From: a candidate division WOR-1 bacterium RIFOXYB2_FULL_46_45
GTDB taxonomy: Bacteria > Margulisbacteria > WOR-1 > XYC2-FULL-46-14
Direction of reading: 5' to 3'
DNA length: 64,000 nucleotides
Assembly: GCA_001771585.1 (NCBI GenBank)
Contig: MEUE01000004.1
Location: forward strand, 1-64,000
Positions 15,820-23,626 of this stretch are shown piece after piece. The notes under the pieces are model-generated. The model ran no database searches. It saw only the letters and a list, made by a program, of their open reading frames with translations, and was not told the origin of the DNA. A program made the translations under genes and the position numbers. Numbering within the stretch: the stretch's first letter is position 1; each line of letters begins with the position of its first letter.

Positions 15820-16896
15820 ATGAGTATACCTTTATATTTTTATCAAACAGTTAATCTGATAAATGCCCTATTAAGCATCTTTTTGGCAATCATTGTTTTT
15901 AAATACAAAAGAGCTTTGATTGAAGGGACATTATTTAGCCTTTTCGCGTTTTTAGTGGCATTTTGGGCGTTTTTCTTCTACCTGGCTATTTTAACCAATA
16001 GTTACTTGTGGGCTCGATTCTTTTTTAGGACTTGCATGATTGGAGCAGCTTTAATTCCACCAGTATTTATTGAGTTCGCTTTTGCCTTAATTAAGAAAAA
16101 AATGCCCGGAATACTAAGATTTATTAACATAGGTTTGGCCATTGTAATATTATCAACAATTTATTCAAAAATTTATGCACTAGATGGCGGGCCTTTCTTA
16201 GGATTTTTATATTGGCCTGAAGTTGGTTGGACCTCTGCTCTAAGCATTTTATTGTATATCATCAATGTCGGAGTTGGACATTATTATCTTTTGTTGGCAA
16301 TTAAACAGGGAAATCCTTTTCAGAAAAAACAATTATCAATTGTTATGATAGGAACATTTTTAAGCTTTCTGGGCGCCGGCACCAATTTTCTCTTGTGGTT
16401 TCGTATCCCCTTTCCTCCGATTTTTAATATTTTAATACCTTTATATATTATTAGTGTTGCTTATGCCATAACGACGCATCGTTTTATGAATGTACGATTA
16501 GTGATTAATCGCATTGTTGCATATTCTCTTTTGATTACCATCTACGCCTTGTTAAGTTTAGCCGCCATCTATTTATATTCCAAAGTGCTGCCTTTTGGGA
16601 TAAATTCTCCAACTTTATTTTTCTTGTGCATATTAATAATAGCAGGGGGCCTGTTTTTCCACCCCCTCCGCCTCCATCTACAGACCACCCCGGACCGATT
16701 CCTTTTTAGGAAGAAATACGAGTATGAGCAGGCGATTAGGGAATTTGGCGAAGCCTGCCAGTCGGTTATTGATCCGGCGAAACTTATTGGATTATTTAAA
16801 GACAAGAACAAAAATTTGATAAAAATGAAGGCGGGGAAGGTTTATTTGATAAACAAGGGCGGGGATTTTAAATTATCCTTATTTATTCCAAAATAA
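15820..16896 (+). CDS. Orphan 7TM sensor module ending in half a GAF domain (cassette 2)
   Basis: 358 residues with the same plan as cassette 1: seven membrane helices, the DRFLFRKKYEYEQ linker, then a GAF start ending KVYLINKGGDFKL and a stop a few residues later. The membrane part shares little sequence with cassette 1, implying different stimuli. The last residues (LSLFIPK) fall at the edge of the non-coding element that follows, so an insertion may have trimmed the gene. AT-rich apart from the 96-bp block. It could be a degraded kinase, or an alternative sensor module for the kinase at 13.7-14.7 kb. Confidence 0.7.
   Translation: MSIPLYFYQTVNLINALLSIFLAIIVFKYKRALIEGTLFSLFAFLVAFWAFFFYLAILTNSYLWARFFFRTCMIGAALIPPVFIEFAFALIKKKMPGILRFINIGLAIVILSTIYSKIYALDGGPFLGFLYWPEVGWTSALSILLYIINVGVGHYYLLLAIKQGNPFQKKQLSIVMIGTFLSFLGAGTNFLLWFRIPFPPIFNILIPLYIISVAYAITTHRFMNVRLVINRIVAYSLLITIYALLSLAAIYLYSKVLPFGINSPTLFFLCILIIAGGLFFHPLRLHLQTTPDRFLFRKKYEYEQAIREFGEACQSVIDPAKLIGLFKDKNKNLIKMKAGKVYLINKGGDFKLSLFIPK
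16657..16752 (+). repeat. 96-bp block shared by the two sensor cassettes (copy 2)
   Basis: Direct-repeat partner of 15579-15674. It is noticeably richer in G+C than the surrounding gene, which fits recent gene conversion or recombination. Confidence 0.85.
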
Positions 16897-17284
16897 AATA
16901 CCCAAAGTAGTACAAAGGAGCAAGGGGTTCCGCCCCTAGCTGGTTAAGCGGCAAAAACTGGCAACCCTATTCTCTCTACCCCGGTCCATTTTCTTTTTGG
17001 TCAGCGCGCAAAAAGAAAATGGACGAAAAGAAAAACGCGCTCTCTCGCAAGCAAACACCACCCCGCGTCCCCTTCTCCACCAAAACCCCGCCTGCTTCGT
17101 CCCGCCGGAAGCGGGACTCATCAATGCCCCTACCCATCCCTCTGTGCTTGCGGAGCTGCTTTGCTTTCTCACAACCTGATCGAAAAATATACTGGGGAGG
17201 ATGGGCGTGGGTGAGGTTTTCTTACTATTTTGCGGGGTAGTTTAATTTGGGAAATTTAGGGTAAAATAATGTGGGCGGTAACAT
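16888..17284 (+). mobile_element. Non-coding repeat element, copy A (inverted relative to copy B)
   Basis: About 400 bp with no convincing gene. The left part (16890-17100) matches the reverse complement of 18880-19078 over about 200 bp. The right end (17224-17278) matches the reverse complement of 18556-18612. It includes small hairpins (for example around 16985-17025). Both ends carry a loose inverted motif around ATACCC. The interior is shorter than in copy B. It abuts the end of sensor cassette 2. Confidence 0.65.
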
Positions 17285-17322
17285 TAGGAATCAGGCTGTC
17301 GGCAAATGAGCAAGTAACTTAC

Positions 17323-18279
17323 TTATCCTCCCGGCAAAGCCGCCGATTCAAAGAAAATACCGAATTCAAAAACAGAGTAAGGAGATGTCCTATGAATCAT
17401 CGCGGTTATTCCGACATTATCTTCAAAGAACAATTGGCTGCGAGGCTTATTATACTTCGGATTAATCCCGGTATCAAAAGAAGCGCCAAAGCGCATTGTC
17501 GCTTCTTTAAGAGAAGTTAAAACGACCTTCATCCCCGGCTTATAGGCCGCTTTAATCGCCGAAAATCCCTGCGCGGCGGTGTCTACCCTGTTATAATCCC
17601 CGGCAACATCAATTGACAACAACCAATACTCATCGGTCGGATAGTGGTTTCCGTCCCTGTCCGGAACCCAGATAAAAGCTTTGCCGTCCCCTACTACGTT
17701 CGCTTGTTTCATGTCCCCGGTGTCACCGGTTCCTCCGCCGGAAAGCAACGGGACATTATCCAGATAATTGCTGGCAATCCGATATAAATTCAGATCGGCA
17801 GAAACCGCATTCAACAAGCCATTCAATTGAATTGAAAGAGTCCCGGTTCCGGTTATTTTTTTGGCCTGAAGGTCATAGGCAAAGATCATTTTAGTTGTCC
17901 AGGAGCCATAGTTGGCGCCGGCTCCGGGGACATAACCTTTGGCGCCGACAGAAACCCCATCGTCTCCCCCGTTAACCTGTAAAAGGATCGTTTTCGCCGG
18001 TTGGGCATTGGACAAAAATGGCTGGGCATAGAGAGAAGAGCCCCAGCCGTTTGGATCGATTCCGGGATGAGGGCGAATTATCGTCATCCCCTGTTTTTCG
18101 ATTACGCTCAAAAAGTGCCGCCCCTGAAATTCGACTCGATGCTCAAAGCCTTCCGTGGTTGATACTTTTTTGACACTATAAGGTTGAACCGGATCGTCCC
18201 CTCCGCCGCAGGCGCCGATTGTCCGGAGCAATGCAGCTGCCCCAAATGATGCCAAACATGTTCTTCTAGTGACAAGCAT
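17323..18279 (-). CDS. Exported protein of unknown function between two inverted elements
   Basis: 318 residues. The N-terminus TRRTCLASFGAAALLRT followed by IGACGGG looks like an export signal, with a twin-arginine-like RR and a possible lipobox Cys in IGAC; which one works cannot be decided. The mature part is rich in beta-type sequence (LSIQLNGLLNAVSADLNLY) with a Gly/Asp-rich segment GGGTGDTGDM. No family recognised. It has its own promoter, with the -10 box 8 nt before the ATG. It is the only intact gene between the two inverted elements, and so could be their passenger. Confidence 0.6.
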   Translation of the reverse strand: MLVTRRTCLASFGAAALLRTIGACGGGDDPVQPYSVKKVSTTEGFEHRVEFQGRHFLSVIEKQGMTIIRPHPGIDPNGWGSSLYAQPFLSNAQPAKTILLQVNGGDDGVSVGAKGYVPGAGANYGSWTTKMIFAYDLQAKKITGTGTLSIQLNGLLNAVSADLNLYRIASNYLDNVPLLSGGGTGDTGDMKQANVVGDGKAFIWVPDRDGNHYPTDEYWLLSIDVAGDYNRVDTAAQGFSAIKAAYKPGMKVVLTSLKEATMRFGASFDTGINPKYNKPRSQLFFEDNVGITAMIHRTSPYSVFEFGIFFESAALPGG

Positions 18280-18287
18280 ATACTCTA

Positions 18288-18316
18288 ATTTTACGCTCTA
18301 GTTGAGGAGAAAACAA
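18288..18316 (-). promoter_or_regulatory. Promoter placed for a (near-)leaderless transcript
   Basis: TTGTTT (18311-18316), a 17-bp spacer and TAAAAT (18288-18293) on the minus strand. The start codon follows 8 nt after the -10 box, leaving no room for a Shine-Dalgarno site. Confidence 0.6.
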
Positions 18317-18366
18317 GGGAAGGAAGATTAAAAAACAGGCGGGGAAATTGCTATATATAGGGACAT

Positions 18367-19175
18367 ATGATAGATCAAAGTGCAAACTGCAAAGATCAAA
18401 GCGATAGTGTAAAACTAAAACCCGCCTTAAAAGAAAGAGCGTATCGGTTTGGGCTAGATATTATCGGGATGATTGATTTGTTGGCCAAAGATATGAGTTG
18501 TAAGGTTATTGGCAACCAGCTTTTGAGGAGCGCGACAAGTATTGGGGCTAATATTATTACCATTCACATTATTTACCCTAAATTTCCCAAATTAAACCAC
18601 CTTGTAAAATAGATGAGGAAAGACAATTTTCTTTTTACTTTCTTTGTCTTGACACAAAGAAAGTAACAAATAAAAGTCAAGCGATTTCCAAATTTCACCG
18701 CCCAACCTCACCCGCACATCCCATCCCCAGCCTCACTGCGTTCGCCTATGGCCTCACCCCGCCCATCTAAATAAGGTAAATGGAAATCGCGGTACATCTT
18801 TATTCCTCCCAATCCCTCCCTCCACGCAAGCACAAAGGGAGGGGAAGGGGCATAGCGAAGGCGTACCGCCTGAGCTGGCAGGGGTTGTGGGGAAGAAGGG
18901 GATGCGGAGGAGGTGTTTGCTTGCGAGATAGCGCCTTTTTCTTTTCGTCTATTTTCTTTTTGGCGCCGCAAAAAGAAAATAGACCGGGGTAAAAAGAACA
19001 AAGATTTCCAGTTTCTACCGCTTAACCAGCTAGGGGTGGAACCCCTTGCTCCTTTGTGCTATTTTGGGTATTTTATTTCCGGAGTAATTTGGAGGAGCTG
19101 ATCAAAGAATCCAAAGAACTCGCAAATATTCTTGGTGCCAGCATTTTGACGCTTAAAGGCAAGAATAAAGCGTAA
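18367..19175 (+). pseudogene. Disrupted four-helix-bundle (23S intervening-sequence type) gene
   Basis: The 5' part encodes a typical start of this family (RAYRFGLDIIGMIDLLAKDM, then LRSATSIGANI) and then runs into unrelated sequence at about 18556. The family's C-terminal end (LEELIKESKELANILGASI, then LTLKGKNKA and TAA) reappears at 19086-19175 in the same orientation. Between them sits repeat element copy B, and about 35-40 residues of the family core are missing, so the event was insertion plus deletion. The N-terminal QSANCKDQSDSV is encoded by the CAAAG-type repeat that also recurs downstream. Confidence 0.8.
18556..19081 (-). mobile_element. Non-coding repeat element, copy B, inside the four-helix-bundle gene
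   Basis: About 525 bp inserted between the two halves of the disrupted gene. Its right part is the reverse complement of copy A's left part, sharing for example the blocks around 18905-18985 and 19020-19050. Its left end shares the TTTAATTTGGGAAATTTAGG block of copy A in inverse orientation. Ends read ATTAC...GTAAT with ACCC-containing imperfect inverted repeats. Internal hairpins occur at about 18625-18680 and 18945-18985. No transposase is encoded, so it would be non-autonomous. Confidence 0.65.
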
Positions 19176-19645
19176 ACTGCAAAGTTCAAAGATCAAAGCG
19201 ATAGCTCAAAGCGAAAAGCCTGCTTTTAAGGATCGTTTAAAGTTTTTAGCTATGGCTTTGCATTTTGACTTTTACGCTTTGCGCTAGTTTCCCCCTTTCC
19301 AAAAAACAGGCGGGAAATTGCTATATATAGGGAATATATGATAGCTCAAAGTGCAAACTGCAAAGTTCAAAGCGATAGCTCAAAGCGAAAAGCCTGCTTT
19401 TAAGGATCGTTTAAAGTTTTTAGCTATGGCTTTGCATTTTGACTTTTACGCTTTGCACTAGCTTCCCCCCTTGCTTTTTCCCCCTAAACTGCCATAATAT
19501 ACCCATTATGCTCCTCCCAACAGCAACGGCGGGAATAGATTGCAGGGGCCAAACGGTTACTTCCTCTCAACCATCCAAAATTCTTTCAAAAAAAGTGAAA
19601 TTTTTAAGCAAAAATGATTGATATATACAATGAGGATATAACAAT
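19176..19645. repeat. Tandem remnants of the four-helix-bundle gene start and CAAAG repeats
   Basis: No intact gene. Two near-identical units of about 100 bp (19198-19298 and 19372-19471) lie 174 bp apart. Between them, 19301-19378 repeats the promoter and first codons of the disrupted four-helix-bundle gene (compare 18329-18410), but the frame stops after about 21 codons. The tract is rich in CAAAGTTCAAAG-type units in both orientations and ends upstream of plsC. Confidence 0.75.
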
Positions 19646-20329
19646 ATGGAAAACACTGAAAGAGAGAACAAATTAACACCTTTTGAAAAAGCTTATTTTA
19701 CAACTGTTCAAAATATATCGTTAAGAATTTTTGATCGGTATTGCGAAGGAGAAATCAAGGGCATAGAAAACATTTTAAACCTTTCTTCTGGTTTTATTTT
19801 AGCATGTAATCATTCCAGTTATTTAGACTGGTTAATATTATATTCTGTTTTCAAAAATCGTTTTCAAAGAGAGATTGTTTTTCTGGCGAAAGAAAAACTG
19901 TTTAAAAGCCCTCTTTGGCAGAAACTAATAAAAGCGGCAAACTGTATAATGGTAACGGATACTGGAGTAAGTTTAAGCTCCCTACGTAAAATATATAAAA
20001 CAATAAGAACAAATGGAATAGTTGGAATATTTCCGGAAGGCACTCGCTCTCACAACGGAGAATTACTTCAAGCAAAAGATGGAATAGCAAAAATTGCAAT
20101 GCTCACCGGAGCCCCCGTGATTCCCGTTGGCATAATTGGACTTTATGAGGTTTGGCCTCGACACAAACTTTTCCCTTCTGGCTTTAATAAATGCGTAATA
20201 AAAATTGGCGAGCCCATTTTTATAGAAAAAATGTTAGCATCGGAAGCCACAAATTGTGGTAATATCACAAAAAACATAATGGTAAGCATTGGCAGCTTAA
20301 TTAATAAAAAATACATTCACGTCCATTAA
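19646..20329 (+). CDS. plsC: 1-acyl-sn-glycerol-3-phosphate acyltransferase
   Basis: 227 residues. The acyltransferase motif H-x4-D is NHSSYLDW (His56, Asp61). The second block FPEGTRSH binds the glycerophosphate, and a Pro-rich APVIPVGI motif follows. It transfers an acyl chain to lysophosphatidate at the inner membrane. The gene is markedly AT-rich compared with the housekeeping genes, as is the next one, suggesting that both were acquired together. It is 50 nt upstream of a HAD-IB phosphatase gene, a pairing seen often in phospholipid metabolism. Confidence 0.85.
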   Translation: MENTERENKLTPFEKAYFTTVQNISLRIFDRYCEGEIKGIENILNLSSGFILACNHSSYLDWLILYSVFKNRFQREIVFLAKEKLFKSPLWQKLIKAANCIMVTDTGVSLSSLRKIYKTIRTNGIVGIFPEGTRSHNGELLQAKDGIAKIAMLTGAPVIPVGIIGLYEVWPRHKLFPSGFNKCVIKIGEPIFIEKMLASEATNCGNITKNIMVSIGSLINKKYIHVH

Positions 20330-20379
20330 TTTCTACAACTCTTTCTTATTTCTTATTCTCTGTTATAATATGATACAAG

Positions 20380-21051
20380 ATGAATAGCGCCGCATTCTTT
20401 GATGTTGACAACACGATACTTAATGGGTATACCCAAGTAATTCTGGCTAAACATCTTTTAAGGAAGGGGGTATTCCCTTTTCGTAAATATGTAAATGTTT
20501 TAATCTGGTACTTGTTTTATAAGGCTGGGTTAATAAACAACTTTTCCGACATAAGAGATAAGTCTATAGAGATTTTGAAGGGGTGGCCAAAAGAAAAATT
20601 AAGTGAAACAATGAGGGAGTGTTTCGACTGTAGTATAAAAAAACATATCTATAAAAAGATGCTTGATCTAATTGCTCAACACAAAAAAGATTTCTTTAAG
20701 ATTATACTTGTTTCTTCTTCTTTAGATTTCTTGGTTGATGAGATTAAAAAATACTTGTCGGCAGATATCACAATTTGCTCTGAACTTGAGATTGTTGGGG
20801 GTGTTAGTTCGGGAAAAGTATTGGATTCTGGAATAAGCGGAGAAAAGAAGGCCGAAGCAATCACGCTTTTAGCAAAAAAGCTTGGGATTAACTTAAACAC
20901 CAGCTATGCTTATTCTGATCACATATCAGACCTTCCTTTTTTGGAAAAAGTGGGAATTCCTGTTGCCATTAACCCTGACAAACAACTGAGAAAGATATGT
21001 GAAAAAAAAGGCTGGGAAATATATTTTTTAAAAGAAGAAATAGGATGTTAA
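20380..21051 (+). CDS. HAD-IB family phosphatase (SerB/CicA-like)
   Basis: 223 residues. Motif I is FFDVDNTIL with the two catalytic Asp, motif II Ser is in LVSSSLDF, the Lys of motif III is in GEKKAEAI, and motif IV is SDHISDLPF. This is the subfamily holding phosphoserine phosphatase and lipid-phosphate phosphatases. Coming directly after plsC, a phospholipid-related phosphomonoester substrate is more likely than phosphoserine, but this is inference. A TATAAT (20364-20369) lies 10 nt before the ATG. AT-rich like plsC. Confidence 0.8.
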   Translation: MNSAAFFDVDNTILNGYTQVILAKHLLRKGVFPFRKYVNVLIWYLFYKAGLINNFSDIRDKSIEILKGWPKEKLSETMRECFDCSIKKHIYKKMLDLIAQHKKDFFKIILVSSSLDFLVDEIKKYLSADITICSELEIVGGVSSGKVLDSGISGEKKAEAITLLAKKLGINLNTSYAYSDHISDLPFLEKVGIPVAINPDKQLRKICEKKGWEIYFLKEEIGC

Positions 21052-21055
21052 TTAC

Positions 21056-23131
21056 GTGAACCAATACATATTGTCAACAATATTAACCAGTTTAACAACC
21101 TTTTTAATTGGTGGATATGTTGTATTTAATAATTTTAAGGCGAGTCGTAATAGGGCTCTTTGTTTTTTTGCCCTAAGTGTTTCTGCGTGGAGCCTTTTTT
21201 TATTCTTAAATATTCAAGCAAAAGATATTGCTCAGGCAATCCTCTTTGTTCGATTACTCCATGTATCTTCTACTCTTATCGCTATTTCTTTTTTACATCT
21301 AGCACTAATTCTTTCAAATAATTTGAAGCAGAAAACATTTTTGATTGCCTGCTACTTAATTGCTTTTTTTACGGCATTTTTTGACTTTAGTCCTTGGCTA
21401 GTTAGTGCGAGATATTTAAATGATTTTGGCTTTATCGTTGCTAACCCCGAAATTCTATACCCATTACATCTGCTAGTGTTTTTTGGTTTTCATATCTATG
21501 CTTTTTTATTAATTTTCTTTGAACTTATCAATGCTAAAGGGGAAAAAAAGAACGAGTTTTTCTATTTTATGCTGGCTATTTTAATTGGATATTCTGGAGG
21601 GGCGGCCAATTACTTAATTAATTTTAATATAAAGATTTTTCCTTTTTGGCCTTTTGGTAATTATACAATAGTAGCTTTTGTTGCTATCTTAGCCTACGCC
21701 ATCACAAAAACCCGCTTAATGGACATCCGAGTTGTTATCGGAAAAACATTTTCTCACCTAATAACTATCGCCATATTTGCCGGAATATATTCTGTAATGG
21801 CCGTCCTTTATATTAGCACTTACGGCCAATTCGATTGGTGGTTCTTTGCCGCCAGCGTCTGCTACGGCATTTTGGTCGGCGAATCGTTCGACCGCCTGCG
21901 ACAACATATTCAGACACCATTCGACCGGTTCTTTATAAAAAGCACCTACAACTTCTCCGAAATCACCAGAGATATGACCGTAAAATTCCGGAAATCAACC
22001 ACCAAACCGAGCATTATCGAAAATATCTTCCCGCTCCTCGACAATAAAGTCGATATCTCAAGCGTCCGCTTCTTCTTTGCCGACCAAAACGACCGGCTGG
22101 TAGAATGGGACACGAAAGAACTTAAGCCGATCTTTGAATCAACTATCCCCTCCTCCGACCCGCTGATTGTTGAACTTATGAAAAAGAAAGAAAAAGACGT
22201 TGCACCGATTCCCGAAGGATCTGCCGTAAAAGGGGCCCTCTGTATCCCCTCCTCCCACGACGATAAAATCCTGGCGGCAATCATCCTCGGCAAAAAAAGG
22301 TCCGAAGACGATTATACCGAACAGGACTTAAACCTCTTTCGCGCCATCTCCGAATATATGATGGTCTCGCTGGAATTTATCATCAAACCGTTCGAAGCCG
22401 TCACCCACCAGTTTGAAGCGTCCGAGCGGAAATTGATGCGGGCAGAGAAAGAACTGTACCGCTCCCAGCGCCTGGCTTCGATCGGAACCTTAACCGCAGG
22501 AGTGACGCATGAAATCAGGAACCCGCTGGGGGTCTTGAGATCGGGATTGGAAATTCTCCCCAAACAACTGCGCGACCAGAATTATTTAAACGAATTCCGC
22601 GATAAATACGTCAAATACGTCGACCGCATCGAGGGGATCGTTGAAAAGGTCCTCGGCCTCGCCCGCGACGAACGGGTCAAGACCGAAAGGACAATCGATC
22701 TTAACGCTTTAATCCAGGGGACCGTCAAGCTGGTCAATTTTAAAGATAACACCAGGGCCGTTTTCGACCTGCAGGCGATCCCAAAAATAAAAGGAGTGGA
22801 AGACGATCTTGAAAGAGTGATCATCAACCTGGCCGAAAATGCCGACCACGCCATGCCCGACGGAGGGACTTTGACAATCAAGACCTATACCAAAAAGGTG
22901 GATGAACAAAACAGGGTTTTTGTCGAATTGGTTGATACCGGGATCGGGATCCCCGAAGAGAATAAAGAGAAGATTTTTGATCCGTTCTTCAGTTCAAGGC
23001 ACGAAGGAACCGGACTCGGACTTTCAATCTGTTTTAGAATTATCAAAGAACACGGCGGCGATATCTCTTTCCAAAGCGAAGAAGGAAAGGGAACAACCTT
23101 TCTGCTCTCTTTTCCCCCGTTAGAAGTATGA
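21056..23131 (+). CDS. 7TM-GAF histidine kinase, full length
   Basis: 691 residues, GTG start 4 nt after the HAD gene. Seven membrane helices (about 5-225) are followed by the linker LRQHIQTPFDRFFIKSTYNF, a GAF domain (about 300-425), HisKA with SIGTLTAGVTHEIRNPLGVL and HATPase with NLAENADHAMP, DTGIGIP and GTGLGLSI. The gene serves as a template for judging the truncated relatives at 13.7-16.9 kb. Base composition changes sharply near 21.78 kb: the membrane half is AT-rich, the GAF and kinase half is not. Two receiver genes lie convergent to it and overlap its 3' end by 12 nt; they are likely targets. Confidence 0.9.
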   Translation: MNQYILSTILTSLTTFLIGGYVVFNNFKASRNRALCFFALSVSAWSLFLFLNIQAKDIAQAILFVRLLHVSSTLIAISFLHLALILSNNLKQKTFLIACYLIAFFTAFFDFSPWLVSARYLNDFGFIVANPEILYPLHLLVFFGFHIYAFLLIFFELINAKGEKKNEFFYFMLAILIGYSGGAANYLINFNIKIFPFWPFGNYTIVAFVAILAYAITKTRLMDIRVVIGKTFSHLITIAIFAGIYSVMAVLYISTYGQFDWWFFAASVCYGILVGESFDRLRQHIQTPFDRFFIKSTYNFSEITRDMTVKFRKSTTKPSIIENIFPLLDNKVDISSVRFFFADQNDRLVEWDTKELKPIFESTIPSSDPLIVELMKKKEKDVAPIPEGSAVKGALCIPSSHDDKILAAIILGKKRSEDDYTEQDLNLFRAISEYMMVSLEFIIKPFEAVTHQFEASERKLMRAEKELYRSQRLASIGTLTAGVTHEIRNPLGVLRSGLEILPKQLRDQNYLNEFRDKYVKYVDRIEGIVEKVLGLARDERVKTERTIDLNALIQGTVKLVNFKDNTRAVFDLQAIPKIKGVEDDLERVIINLAENADHAMPDGGTLTIKTYTKKVDEQNRVFVELVDTGIGIPEENKEKIFDPFFSSRHEGTGLGLSICFRIIKEHGGDISFQSEEGKGTTFLLSFPPLEV

Positions 23132-23626
23132 AGCCGGAGGGGGCGTTTCTTTCTTTTCCTCGGCGGTCTTAAGCTGGTTCTCGCGAACGATCGTGTCCCA
23201 TTTGGTCTTTTCGATCATCCAAAGATCTTTTCCTTCAAAAAAGCGGTCGATCTTGTTCATGAGGTCTTCTTCTTTGTACGGCTTCAAAATATAAGCCGCC
23301 ACCTCGCCCTTGCGCGCGTTTTGGAACTTCTCGGCATCCTCCCAGGCGGTCAACATCATCACTCCCGACTGGTGGTTGTATTTGTCGCGTAATTTTTTCA
23401 AAAGTTCTAGCCCGCTAATTCCCGGCATCTTTATATCTAGAAGAGTAAGTTTGATCCGGTTGGCAAAACCGAGCAGTTTTTTGTTGTCTTCAAAGATCTT
23501 GAAGGCGTCTTCGGCCGAATAGGCGACCAGGGTGTCGTATTTTCCGCTTGAACGGATAATCTCGCTCAAATTATCGGCAAAATCTTTTTCGTCGTCGACG
23601 ATCAATATCAGCGGCTTTTCTTTCAT
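23120..23626 (-). CDS. Receiver-domain protein with short C-terminal extension
   Basis: 168 residues. The receiver core has LIVDDEKDF, phosphoacceptor region LLDIKMPGISG, a Thr/Ser in MMLTAWED and Lys in ILKPYKEE. No DNA-binding domain follows; instead the tail FFEGKDLWMIEKTKWD is shared with the neighbouring receiver. Its start overlaps the preceding stop as ATGA, so the two are co-translated. The product probably acts by protein-protein contact, downstream of the 7TM kinase convergent to it. Confidence 0.85.
   Translation of the reverse strand: MKEKPLILIVDDEKDFADNLSEIIRSSGKYDTLVAYSAEDAFKIFEDNKKLLGFANRIKLTLLDIKMPGISGLELLKKLRDKYNHQSGVMMLTAWEDAEKFQNARKGEVAAYILKPYKEEDLMNKIDRFFEGKDLWMIEKTKWDTIVRENQLKTAEEKKETPPPASYF

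Noticed and set aside
16930-17240. Open frames of 60-80 codons in element A (and similarly 18708-19101 in element B)
   Set aside because: They are low-complexity, overlap on both strands, are not shared in frame between the two copies and have no ribosome sites.
19198-19471. Tandem repeats as a CRISPR array
   Set aside because: Only two long units, no regular spacer pattern, no cas genes; the units derive from a gene start and CAAAG repeats.
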